A stretch of 64,000 bases of DNA from Cordilura impudica (taxonomy: Eukaryota; Arthropoda; Insecta; Diptera; Scathophagidae), in the NCBI GenBank assembly GCA_963682025.1, contig OY821517.1, forward strand, positions 96,021,946 through 96,085,945, read 5' to 3'. Both the position numbers and the translations under genes were made by a program. Positions 33,265 to 43,884 of the stretch are shown in pieces. Below the pieces are notes generated by a model. It did no database searches, was not told the origin of the DNA, and saw only the letters and a program-made list of their open reading frames with translations. Within the stretch, counting starts at the first letter, position 1. Every line of letters starts with the position of its first letter.

Positions 33265-36236
33265 CTAGCTGTTTTTACCCGGTCTTGCCCGGGATAAAAA
33301 GGCCTTTGACTTGAAAAATGGTTCACTATGCCTAGCAGGCGCTGAGTACTTAGTCCCCAATTAACAAATTCCCCAATAAAATTAACTTTCTACACAAAAA
33401 TTTGTATGGGCAGTAAATTCATTTTTTATTTCAATTAAACATTTTTTGATTTTTTAATTTAGATGTTTTTTATAAGATGCTGCAGCAAAAATGCTTCAAA
33501 AATAAGTTGCGAAATCGCTTTAAGTTTTTTTTTCAGTTTATGTATAAACATCAAATATAACGGAATGGTTCGCAAATTAAAGGAATCAAAACTTTTAAAA
33601 ATTGAATTACTTCATTCAATAAGTGATCATCGTTGAGCAGAGATGTCAAATTCAAGTTTCAGAAATGAAAGACTAATGCAACGTTTAATATTGTGTCGCA
33701 AGGTTTCTTTAAGCAACTGCTTATAGTATATGTGTGGCCTATTTTGATCAACAGGTAATTATTTCACATACGCAGATAAAATTTATCATACGACATTTCA
33801 CTTAGCTGTGTTCCGAGAGCGAGTCACGCCCGATTCCGCGCGTTTGGCAGCCAGACCCGTGCTGCCGCGCAGTTGTTGTCAACTTATTTTAATCGCCAAA
33901 ATATATTTTTCAGATCATTGCGATATTTTTGCTGAGCTATGTTCCACGAGCTCGTCGCGTCCGCGTCCGCGCGCCTCGCGCCGCTACCTCGCAGCTACTA
34001 CCCGTTCTGCCGCTTAGTTCTCGTTAACTTTGTTTAATTCCTAAAACATATTTTTTAGAGCATTGCGATATTTTAGCTGAGCTGTGTTCCGAGAGTGCGT
34101 CGCGTCCGCATCCGTCGTGTCCGAGTGCGCGGTCGCGCACCGCGCGCCGCCTCCGCGCGTTTTGCAGCCACACTCGTGCTGCCGCGCAGTTGTTGTCAAC
34201 TTATTTTAATCGCCAAAATATATTTTTCAGATCATTGCGATATTTTAGCTGAGCTGTTTCCGCGAGCGCGTCCCGTCCGCATCCGTCGCGTCCGCGTCCG
34301 CGCGCCTCGCGCCGCTTCCTCGCAGCTACTACCCGTGCCTCCGCTTAGTTCTCGTTTACTTAATTTAATTCCTAAAACATATTTTTTAGAGCATTGCGAT
34401 ATTTTAGCTGAGCTGTGTTCCGAGAGCGCGTCGCATCCGCATCCGTCACGTCCGAGTCCGCGGTCGCGCGCCGTGCGCCGCTTACGCGCATTTGGCAACC
34501 ACACCTGTGCTGCCGCGCAGCTGTTGCCAACTTATTTTAATTGTCAAAATATATTTTTCAGATCATTCCGATATTCTAGCTAAGCTGTATTCCCCGTGCG
34601 CGTAGCTTCCGCGCAACGAAATGATGCTATTGAAAACAATACTCATTTTAAATGCATTTATTTTAAGACATATATTGAGAGCGGTATGCAAATGTTCACT
34701 AAAATAAATATTTAACAAAATTGATTAAATAAAAATATGTAAAAATTTAAGAATTAATTTGGGGAGTAAGTTCATTTTTTCTTTCGATAAAAAAAAAAAA
34801 TGGGGAATTTGTTCATTTCTTTTGGTGCCTTTTTTTTAAGTTTGGGGAATTTGTTCACCGTGTACTTATTTCCGTGTAAACCAAATTTCAGAGAAATCCG
34901 TTGAAAAGTACAAATTTGTATAGCGAAGAAATATACCACACAACAAAATATGAATTTTATATGAAAATTGGGCGTAAAAGTAGGCGCGGTCGGTAAAAAT
35001 CATATGGCGACCTTCCCTGGAATATTTACTAAATTTCGGAGAAAGCCATTGAAAAATAGAAGTTTGTATATCAATCAAATAAAGAAACAAATAAAAGGAA
35101 AAAAATAAGTTTTATATACATAGAAGTTGGCGCAAAGTAGGCGTTGCCTGTAAGAAGCATATGGTGGCCTTCCCTGTAGTATAGAGATCGTGTGACCAAA
35201 TTTTAGATCCATAGAAAAATAAAAATTTCTGTAGTGAACAAATATACCAAAAAACGGAAAATTATTTTTGTATAAAAAGTGGGCGTAGAAGTAGGCGTGG
35301 CCGGCAAGAATCATATGGCGACCTCTCTGGGGTACAGAGATCGTGTGTAGAAAATTTCAGAGAAATCCGTTTAAAAAAAATTGTGTAGCGAACAAATGTA
35401 CCAAAAAACAGAATATGAATTGTATACAAAAAGTGGGCGTAACAGTAGGCGTAACCGGTACTAAGAATATGTCGACCTTCCTTGGAGCAGAGAGTTTGTG
35501 TGTACCAAGTTTCAGAGAAATCGGTCGAAAAAAAATTTGTATAGGGAACAAATATACCAAAAAACAAAATGAATTGTATAGAAAAAGTGGGCGTTAAAGT
35601 AGGCGTGGCCGGCTCGAAGCATATGGCGACCTTTACTGGAGTACAGAGATCGTGTGTACCAAATTTCAGAGAATTCCGTTGAAAAATAAAAATTTGTATA
35701 GCAAACAAATATACCAAAAAACAGAAAATGAATTGTATACAAAAAGTGGGCGTAAAAGTAGGTGTGGCCGAAAGAATCACTCGGTGACCTGGCCTGGGGT
35801 ACAAATATCGTGTCTACCAAATTTGAGAGAAATGCGTTGAAAAATAAAATTTTTTTATAGCGAACAAATATACCAAAAAGCAGAAAAGGAATTCTATATA
35901 AAAAGTGGGCGTAAAAGTAGGCGTGGTCGATAAAAAGTGTCCTTAGCTGGAGTACAGGGATCGTGTGTACCGAATGTCAGAGAAATCTGTTAATAAATAA
36001 AAATTTATACAGTGAACAAATATGAATAAAACAGAAAATGAATTTTACATAAAAAGTGGGCGTGAAAGTAGGCGTGGCCAGTGAAAAGTATATGGTGACC
36101 TTTCCTGGGGTATAGAGATCGTGTGTACAAAATTTCAGGAAAATCCGTTGAAAAATAAAAATTTGTATAGCGGTCAAACAAACAAACAAACAAACAAACA
36201 AACAAACAAACAGAAAATGAATTTTATATATATAGA
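33265..36236 (-). mobile_element. Helitron family 1, copy 3
   Basis: CTAG at 33265-33268 follows A (33264), with the ACCCGGTCTTGCCCGGG hairpin just inside. The 5' end, TCTATATATATAAAATTC on the minus strand, ends at 36235-36236 before T (or at 36241-36242 if the extra ATATAG unit is included). The CpG-rich block spans 33805-34610, the ~155-bp array 34860-36170, and (CAAA)n 36176-36212. Same structure as copies 1 and 2. No Rep/helicase gene. Confidence 0.88.
33805..34610. repeat. CpG-rich tandem block of Helitron copy 3
   Basis: Units start with GCTGTGTTCCGAGAG-type strings and alternate CpG-rich and A/T-rich halves. A 162-codon open frame across it is a product of the repeat, not a gene. Confidence 0.75.
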
Positions 36237-36339
36237 TATAGATTAGGTCAATGGAATAAATCCTTACAGACCTGTATAAATGATATAATTACATATGTAC
36301 ATATATTGAAACAGTTAAATGATTTAAAAATAAAAACAA

Positions 36340-36846
36340 ATAGTTAGGAATTTAAGAAAATAATGATATTATGCTTAATTACATCAGTGTTCAACGAAAA
36401 ATCAATTAATTGATAAAGGTTATTATAATCACCACAGATTCTTCTAAAAGGATCAGCTAGAACATAGTTGGTTTGAAAAGATTTAACAAAGAGTGGTTGG
36501 AAATGGCGTGATCTCGTTGAGGAACATTAAAAGTTATATCGTTGACAAGAAAGTCAGAACAGATTTCACCATTAATTAGGTTGATCATAAATGTTACTTT
36601 TAGCATAGTCCTACGGCTTTCCAAAGTAGGTAATTTTATTAATTTAAGTCGATCAACGTATGAAGGTAGATTAATTGCAGAATTCCAAGGTAAGCCACGT
36701 AAGCAAAAGAGTAGAAATTGTTTCTGTACAGACTCGATTCGTTGAATATGAATGTTATAGAAGGGATCCCATATTATTGACCCATATTCTAAAATATGGC
36801 TTACAAGAGATGTAAAAAGTTGTTTGGTTATGTAAGGATCAATAAA
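36340..36846 (-). pseudogene. LINE ORF2 C-terminal region, downstream of a nonsense codon
   Basis: In the same frame as the RT below, after one TAA at 36847-36849, the minus strand continues FIDPYITKQLFTSLVSHILE, IQRIESVQKQFLLFCLRGLP, and ends near DPFRRICGDYNNLYQLIDFS (about 36440). The second copy at 45.1-45.6 kb has the same order with E at the position of the stop, so a single substitution closed this frame. Confidence 0.8.
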
Positions 36847-38100
36847 TTATTTTGCCCATCTTTTAATAAAGGAGAGTGTACCTCTAGCTTTATTAACTGT
36901 CATGGTGACGTGAAATACAAAGTTTAATTTAGGATCAAGTAGAATCCCTAAATCCAGAAAAGTATCAACAAGCTCAAGCTGATATCCACCCAAAAAGCAG
37001 TTAGCAGGAAAAACATTATTTTTGGAAAAACGCATACATTTACATTTTTTCAAATTTAGTTCCATTATGTTAAGGTTACACCACGAAAAGAAATTGTTGA
37101 GATCTGATTGAAGATGAATATGATCATTATGTTGACAGTAACTTAGAAAAATTTTAACATCATCAGCGTACATTAAAACGTTGCAAAAATTTATCACTTT
37201 TGGAAGATCATTGATGAAAAGGGAGAAAAGAATTGGTCCAAGATGGCTGCCTTGAGAAACACCAGAAGTCACAGTAATATCTTTAGATGACATATTATTA
37301 TACAACACACGTTGTGTTCTCTCAGAAAGATATGATTTTATCCATTTAAGGCTTAATGGTGTCAAACCTAATAAATCCAATTTGATCAGTAGAAGGTTAT
37401 GGTTTACTTTATCGAAAGCTTTACTAAAATCGGTATATACTGCATCTGTTTGTTTTTTCTTGACAAAACCATCGTTAATTATTGTCGTAAAATGAATCAC
37501 GTTTGTAACGGTAGAGCATCCTTTCCGAAATCCATGTTGAAATGGTGACAAAATTGACGAGGGTTGATAGCACAAAAAATCTGTAATAAATTTCTCGAAA
37601 AGCTTAGGGATTGGACTAAGTTTAGCAATACCACGGTAATTAGAAACATCCGATCTATTTCCAGATTTATATAATGGAATGATGTAAGAAGCTCTCCAAA
37701 ATTTTGGAAAATAACCGTTTTTTATTGACGCATTAAACAACAGAGTCAGTGGTGTTGCCAAGGAAGTAACACAATAATTGAGTATAGAACTAGGTACTCC
37801 ATCAGGTCCATGAGTAAATGAAACTTTAAATTTCTTCAGGCTATTAACAAGTTCTGCCTTATCAATTAGGGGAAAAGATATAGCTTGATTTGTGTTTATT
37901 GGATATGAATAGCTGTTGAAACAATATTGAGCAACAGAATATGTACTAGCAAAAAAGTCTGCAAACATATTACTTATTATAGTATCATCACTAGATTCGT
38001 TATCGTTAAATTTCATTACAGATGGATAACCAGTAGTTTTTCTTTTTGAATTAACAAAGTTGTAAAATGCTTTATGATCACGATTGAAATCTTCCTTCAT
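36847..38100 (-). CDS. LINE reverse transcriptase (ORF2, N-terminally truncated)
   Basis: An uninterrupted 417-codon frame. Reverse transcriptase motifs in order: KSGNRSDVSNYRGIAKLS at about 145-162, FQHGFRKGCST at 187-197, VYTDFSKAFDKVNH with the first catalytic Asp at 224, VSQGSHLGP at 281-289 (usually VPQGS), and MYADD at 310-314 with the catalytic Asp pair. The thumb follows with WCNLNIMELNLKKCKCM. The linker before it (AFYNFVNSKRKTTGYP) is typical of Jockey/CR1-like elements; no RNase H is present. A stop lies a few codons upstream of the first Met and no endonuclease is found, so the copy is 5'-truncated at about 38110. It would reverse-transcribe LINE RNA at a nicked target. Dead because of the truncation and the terminal nonsense codon, but little diverged. 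Confidence 0.88.
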   Translation of the reverse strand: MKEDFNRDHKAFYNFVNSKRKTTGYPSVMKFNDNESSDDTIISNMFADFFASTYSVAQYCFNSYSYPINTNQAISFPLIDKAELVNSLKKFKVSFTHGPDGVPSSILNYCVTSLATPLTLLFNASIKNGYFPKFWRASYIIPLYKSGNRSDVSNYRGIAKLSPIPKLFEKFITDFLCYQPSSILSPFQHGFRKGCSTVTNVIHFTTIINDGFVKKKQTDAVYTDFSKAFDKVNHNLLLIKLDLLGLTPLSLKWIKSYLSERTQRVLYNNMSSKDITVTSGVSQGSHLGPILFSLFINDLPKVINFCNVLMYADDVKIFLSYCQHNDHIHLQSDLNNFFSWCNLNIMELNLKKCKCMRFSKNNVFPANCFLGGYQLELVDTFLDLGILLDPKLNFVFHVTMTVNKARGTLSFIKRWAK

Positions 38101-38230
38101 TTTGTATAGATAGTTTTAGTTTAGATAGTTATGACCAATAATTTGTATTATTACATGTTATACAGGATTTAATCGGGTTGCATAATTTTGGACTATAGAT
38201 TAATACTGCCTGTTGTGTTATAGAATTCCA

Positions 38231-38475
38231 TTAAATAATCGAATTCCAATAAATGCTTCCATTAAAATAAATTTTCTTCAAATATATAAAAAATTTTAAT
38301 TTGACATTAAAACAAATGAACAGGTTTTTGGGGTACTGTTTTCCTTTTTTTGGTTGGCAATTGATGACATTAGATGAAAAATCGATCACTTTGTAAAGTT
38401 TATTGAAAACAGAACAAATCCTACTAAAAGGATGATCCTCACACCTCAACGAGTAGCAACACAAAAGCTTTCCAC
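38231..38475 (-). pseudogene. 3' end of a second LINE copy of the same family
   Basis: The minus frame contains HPFSRICSVFNKLYKVIDFS, aligning with DPFRRICGDYNNLYQLIDFS at the end of the LINE just downstream. A LINE 3' end therefore lies directly upstream, head-to-tail, of the 5'-truncated copy. Confidence 0.65.
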
Positions 38476-38477
38476 TA

Positions 38478-39840
38478 TTTATATCCTATAACACTATGTG
38501 TTCAGGGTATAATGAATTTGTGCTGCTGTTTATGACTAGGTGAAGAGGTTGGGTTGTGGCCATGGTTCGGTTGTGGCCACCCCAGCAAAAGTCATTTGTG
38601 TGTCATGGCAGCACGTTATTTTTGTACCGAGTACCGAAACGGGCAGACACGTCTGCTTTGTGCTGGGAACAAATTTATTTTTCTGTGCTTGAAAAAGACC
38701 AATAATAATAGAGTTAGAAATCGAAGTGAATCAATCAAAAATCTGAGTGCAATGCATTTTTATTCAGTAAATTTATTATACTTTGTGAGTAAATATCGAT
38801 TGCAACCAATTTGTTGACACCAAAAAAAATTTTCACCACATCCCGTTCATTTGAAGTGTGCTGGCACACGAGCCAGCTGCTTCAAATGCGAAAATTTTTG
38901 AGTCGGAAGACGAATAATGCCATTTATTTATCATTATTATTTTTTATTTAGTTTTTAGTTTTTCTCAATTAAGACTTTGCCAATGAAGGCTTTGAAAATA
39001 AATAAACTTTATGTTTTTCTATATTCGTAGTGGTTTTTCTTGATATTTTCCTATTTTTACCAGATTTTCCAAGGTTGGCCACAACCCAACCAAAAAAAAT
39101 TTGCCCCAAAAATGGCCACTTCACAAAATTTAGAAAAAAAAAATTTCCATTTGACGAAATTCATTTAGTTCCTTCACCAGCAGTAAGCCAAGATTTCTAG
39201 CTTTCCATGGATACCCATAAATAATAATAATTGCACTTGGTGAAAAGTTATAAGCCGAAATCCTAATATGGCCACAACCCAACCTCTTCCCCTACTAAAC
39301 ATATTTAAAGATAGGTTTTTTATAATACCGATCGACTCAGAGTCACTTTCTGAATCGATTTAGAGGTCGCAAATATGAATATATTTTATTGAAATTTGGT
39401 TCAGAAGGTTTTATTGGCCTTAGGACGAATTCTGTTGTAATTGGTAGAAAGCATGTATACAAATGATCCCTATGAGATCGATTTAAGTTGCCATAGGATT
39501 CAAATTAAAATATATAAATCCCGGTCAAATAAGGTTAGTGTGTATATATTACACCCATTTGTCAGGTGTCTAAAAAAAAAATCCTGTACGGTAATTCTAA
39601 GTTATAGCCTCCATATAAAGCTGCTGCCCGATATTCACTTAACTCTACAGAAAACAAAAATATTGTACATATTTTTCTCAAATTTAGTTTGTATATGCTT
39701 TTGCAAAAAAAATAAGTGACTTTACCAAATATGGTCAAGATCGGTCCATTTTCCGGCCAAGTCCCCATATAACTGTAGCGTCCGATATTAATCTTTTTAT
39801 ATATACAGGTAAAAAGACCCTTTCTCTATACTTAGGGTAT
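38478..39840 (+). mobile_element. DINE-1-like repeat (copy g), split by a MITE
   Basis: The 5' part (38478-38536) has ATCCTATAACACTATGTGTT, CAGGGTATAATG and GTGCTGCTGTTTATGAC. The repeat resumes at 39295 with ATAATACCGATCGACTCAGA, AGGTCGCAAATATGAATATA and the internal blocks, and ends near 39840 without a clean terminus. The middle is the inserted 754-bp element. Confidence 0.75.
38539..39292. mobile_element. 754-bp TA-flanked MITE (Tc1/mariner-type)
   Basis: The ends are GGTGAAGAGGTTGGGTTGTG (left) and, on the minus strand, GGGGAAGAGGTTGGGTTGTG (right). TA lies at both edges (38537-38538 and 39293-39294). A TA duplication is characteristic of Tc1/mariner. The TTGGGTTGTGGCCA motif also recurs internally near 39080 (reverse). 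No transposase is encoded. Confidence 0.85.
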
Positions 39841-40125
39841 CTCATAGTCGCACAGTGTCCCCATCTAAGTTTTTTCGTTGAAAAAAAAAATAACTTTTGA
39901 ACCGATTGAGAGAATCAAAGTTAAAAGGCATTTGATTGATAATTATCCAGCCTATACAATAAATGTTTCAACAAAATGCCACACCTTCTAGATGCTTACG
40001 ATTTACGATTAAGGATGTCTATGGGTTGAGTGTTATCTCCTCCTGCACTGCGACCAATTAGATCTATTGTGCACTCTCTTTCAGTATTGTTACGTTTCTT
40101 GTTTATCCTAATCCATTACAGCATT
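39841..40125. other. no feature recognised
   Basis: Short spacer between the DINE-like repeat and a LINE relic. No motif. Confidence 0.4.
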
Positions 40126-40850
40126 TAGGAACTTGATTATGTCTTTCACCGCCAATGATTTGTATGTTTCTTCCTTAATTTCAGATTCGCCAAATGTTTT
40201 GTATCTTGGATATGCAAACGCTGTTCATTTTGCCAATATATGTTCCATGGCTTCATCGTCCTCCAGGCAGTATCTGCACATTTATCTTCCGCCAAATGTA
40301 TTTTATATAGGATGTAGTTATACGCGTAGTGCCCTGTGAGTGCCCCACATAATAGTCTTAGATTGGATCTGCTCATTTCCTTCAATTCTCCGCAGAAGGT
40401 TTTCCAGGATAATCCCTTCGATATCTTTACCTCCTTGTTATATTTAGTAAGGGCAGTTCTGTAGCGTGACCAGTCACTATTACCTTTAGCCATATTAAAT
40501 TCCTACCTAACTACCTTCCAAAGTTCTTCAAGCACTTTATTTTGCCATCCGACGTTCGTGACGGTGCTCTTGCTCTTCAGTGGACAGATGTCCTTATAGG
40601 TATCTAGAGTGTCAATTTGTCAACCGCTGCATCCAGATCTACGTTTCTGCCATTGGTAACCTAGAAGATCTTTTCTTTGCCTCAGGTTCAGAACTATATC
40701 TGCCCCAATCTGTGGCCTTCGGGGATCTGTACCAGATATTTTGTACTAACCCTAACTTTATTTCAAAAAGAATGTCTTTGTGATCCAAAAATGAGGTGTC
40801 CTGTGAAACTCTCCAATTCATGATCATGTCCTCTATATTATACGTAGTTA
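40126..40850 (-). pseudogene. LINE relic (I/R1-type): endonuclease end joined to C-terminal finger
   Basis: Minus strand: IMNWRVSQDTSFLDHKDILF (about 40825-40770), the end of the APE-type endonuclease with its S-x-x-DH motif, then WSRYRTALTKYNKEV and GLSWKTFCGEL (about 40475-40395), the linker before the RT. This is fused directly to SRSNLRLLCGALTGHYAYN (about 40385-40325) and CRYCLEDDEAMEHIL (about 40285-40240), the region after RNase H. The RT and RNase H are deleted between them. Family assignment is from motif recall. Confidence 0.7.
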
Positions 40851-41320
40851 GTGTTTCAATACAAATACTTAATTTTGTATATATTCTTCAATTTATAAAA
40901 TTTTTAAATGGTGACCCCTTTTTGGGTTAATAACTTGCTAAAATTTATTTAACTCCACTTTTTAACTTTTTTGTTAGAGTTTTTACACATATTCTAACTA
41001 GTAGAACCGTTAACGGTGCCTGTAAACATTGTTTATCACTCTCTTTCATCATTTACAAATAATAATTAGTCAAGTCTTTTTTGGCTGTATGACGAAATAC
41101 TGAGAATTGTGACTTCGATAAAAACCTTAACTTCGTGCATTATCGCTTTTGTACAAAAGGTAAGATTTAATAAAATATAATTTGGGAACTGTTATCTCAT
41201 ATATTAATGAATTGGAAATTTTGTTTTTTTATTTCTAAAGGGTCCGCCATCTAACGTTAACTAGTGCTTATTTCGTGGATGGTATCACTTAGCTTATCCT
41301 TAGTTTTATCCTTCCGCTGA
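40851..41320. other. no feature recognised
   Basis: A/T-rich sequence upstream of the Tc1/mariner relic; it may include that element's 5' end, but no terminal repeat was recognised. Confidence 0.4.
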
Positions 41321-41326
41321 ACGAAT

Positions 41327-42105
41327 ATGGTTGTGTATACGCTTGAACAACGCTGGGAAATATTGCGACATTACTTTGAAAATCATGGTAATGTTGCAGA
41401 ATGTGTGCGAAAATTGCGTACGGATTTTGGAAGAAGAGAAGCACCGTCAGCTGCGTATGTTCGTGGTTTATCATCGATAAACCAAAGCGTGAAAAGCCAA
41501 AAACAGTGCGTACACCCGAGAATATTGCTGCCGTGGCAGAAAGTGTGCATGAAGCGCCATCAACGTCAATTCACTGTCCTTCTCAAGAATTGAACATTTC
41601 GGAGGCATCATTGAAACGAATTTTGCGTAAAGACCTTGGTATGGCACCATTTTGCCAAAAAAAAATCATCTTTTCAGATGAAGCTCATTTTGATCTTGGC
41701 GGGTATGTAAACAAGCAAAATTTTCGCATTTGGGGCACAGAAAACCCACACGCATACATTGAAAAGCCGATACACCCAAAACGAGTCACTGTTTGGTGCG
41801 GATTTTGGTCCAGAGGCATAATTGGGCCATTTTCTTCGAAAATGACCAAGGATTGGCCGTTACAGTCAATGGCGATCGTTATCGGGCCATGTTGAACGAT
41901 GTTTTGCGCCCTGTTTTTGAAGATCGCATTATCAGCCGCAGAGCTGATGTCGTTTGGCCACCTCGGAGCTGCGTTTTGACACCGTTGGACTATTATGTGT
42001 GGGAGACAATTGACGCTTCAAAAGGACAATATTCGTGAAGCCATTGGGGAAATACAGCTGCAGACAATCGATAATGTGCTTAAAAATTGGACCGATCGTG
42101 TAGGC
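41327..42105 (+). pseudogene. Tc1/mariner-like transposase relic
   Basis: Plus-strand blocks follow. EQRWEILRHYFENHGNVAEC and KLRTDFGRREAPS form the N-terminal helix-turn-helix (41343-41450). ISEASLKRILRKDLGM follows (about 41597-41645), then IIFSDEAHFDLGGYVNKQNF with the first catalytic D (about 41668). HPKRVTVWCGFWSRGIIGPF comes next (41776-41830), then LTPLDYYVWE (about 41977-42005), the block of the third acidic residue. The second catalytic D region is deleted and at least three frameshifts are present. The tail (EIQLQTIDNVLKNWTDRV, about 42050-42100) is the usual C-terminus. Confidence 0.8.
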
Positions 42106-42109
42106 AGGG

Positions 42110-42455
42110 CCAGGCGTGGTGGACAGAACCTTTCCCTGACTACTCGTGGGACCAAAAATAAAAATGAACATACCAAACAAACAAAAAACAAACAGTAATA
42201 AAAATATGGAGGTTGAAAATACCTCAAATCCGAAGGATATAAAAACTGTAAATGAATCTGGAAAGAAGGAGGATGAACATGCTTCAGCTTCCAGGAAAAC
42301 ACGATGAAATCATTAAAAAAATAGAAACATTAAATGTCAATAAAACCGACAATGAACTAAGGTCAAGTGGAACTGCTAGGAAAACAATGAATTTTCTTAT
42401 TCGACAAGGACTTTACAAAGACCAAGCCAGAGTCAAAGCCCTAGACCCCGGCGTT
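42110..42455 (+). pseudogene. possible LINE ORF1 N-terminal fragment
   Basis: The plus frame from 42252 ends with ELRSSGTARKTMNFLIRQGL and YKDQARVKALDPG. This resembles the 'LSG-x-x-(K/R)-x-x-x-x-LL-x-x-G' segment of insect LINE ORF1 proteins; it is lysine-rich upstream. Only the start of such an ORF would be present; the DINE-like repeat follows at 42462. Confidence 0.35.
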
Positions 42456-42461
42456 GTTATT

Positions 42462-43110
42462 ATTTTTTTTGGCTGCAGATATGAAAAAGTTCATATCGGG
42501 TGTTATTTGTATATGGGGACTAGGCCGAAATATGGACCGATCCTTAGCATATTTCGTAAAGCCACTTATATTTTGAAAAAAACAATACAAAGTAAATTTG
42601 AGAAAATTCTGTGCAATATTTTTGTTTTTAATAGATTTAAGTGAAGATCGGGAAGCAGCTCTATATGGGGCCTATTACTAAGAAATATTCTATAGGGATT
42701 ATTTTCGGATATTCTGATTAATGGATATAATAAGCACATACAAACCCAGTTTGACTAAGATCTATATGATAATTTGGATGTGGATTTCATAGGAGTCATT
42801 TGTATGGGGACTAGGTCTGAACATGGACCGAATTTCACCAGTTTCAACACCGTTCATCATGTAGCCGATAAACGCTTATGTACCAAATATATTCATATTT
42901 GCTACCTCTAGTTTGATTACAAAGTTTACATGGACACACAGACGGATGGACGGACGGACGGTCGGACATCGCTAAATCTACTCAGAAAGCGATTCTGAAT
43001 CAGAAAGTGATTCTGAGTCGATCGGTATAATAAAATATGGGTCTAGGTCAAATATTTTTGGCAGCACAAAGTCATTATACCCAAACCACATGGTGGTATA
43101 GGGTATAAAA
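42462..43110 (-). mobile_element. DINE-1-like repeat (copy h)
   Basis: The plus strand starts GGCTGCAGATATGAAAAAGT and ends CACATGGTGGTATAGGGTAT. The CAAGTAAG terminus is missing. A (GGAC)n tract sits at about 42943-42965. Confidence 0.8.
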
Positions 43111-43290
43111 AGTCCTTTGAGTATATGAGACCAAAAACAGATATCTATATATTTTTATGAAAGAGCGTGATTTGTACAGACAGACTGACAGAAAAATGGA
43201 TAGATGGACAGATGGACGTCGCTATCGTTTTTTGATGCGATTTAAATGGAATCATATACCGCCTGCGCAGTTGTATGGAGGGTATAAAAA
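43111..43290 (+). repeat. interspersed-repeat fragment ending in GGGTATAAAAA
   Basis: It contains CAGACAGACTGACAGAAA, GATGGACAGATGGACGTCGC and TATGGAGGGTATAAAAA, which resemble the edge of another DINE-like subfamily in opposite orientation. Weakly supported. Confidence 0.3.
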
Positions 43291-43539
43291 AATTAAATTA
43301 TAAAATCTTTAATTAGTCTGAAATATTAACCTGTATGAACTGCATTTATTTAAATTGAGACCTACTAAATAATTTGTCAATAATTATTGATATTTATTAT
43401 TCTGAAAAGTTTTAAGCTTCTCGTCAATGTTCATTCAACACTGATGTTTTCTTTAAACTAAATCTAAAACATTTAAGCACTCAAAAATTACAAAATTTAT
43501 GACTTTGTTAGATTTTTATAAATACATGCCGAAAACATA

Positions 43540-43810
43540 TTATTCTTTACGAAATCTATAAAATTAATAGGCTAGGCGATTTCTTGTAACCGATATTCTG
43601 TTCTACCGTTTTATCCCGATTTTGTCCAAACGTATATTATTTGAAAGGTTTTTCTTTTTCGCCGTTTTGTAGAATTACAGATTTTAAAATGTTTCCCTTT
43701 ATTTTGAGTAAATTGCATTTAAAGTTGCTACTAACAAATACATAAAATTATAAATATGCTATGTGTGTTTTATTGAATTTTTTAATGTGTTTGCTAATGA
43801 GTTTGTTACG
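43540..43810. repeat. dispersed repeat D, copy 1
   Basis: It matches the reverse complement of about 57435-57690 over roughly 260 bp (for example AATAGGCTAGGCGATTT and TTAAAGTTGCTACTAACA). No coding content or ends were identified. Confidence 0.7.
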
Positions 43811-43884
43811 TTGTGTTTTTTTATTTATTTATTTATTTGAAATCTATGGAATTAGATATGTAATTACAGACTAACATATTTAGT

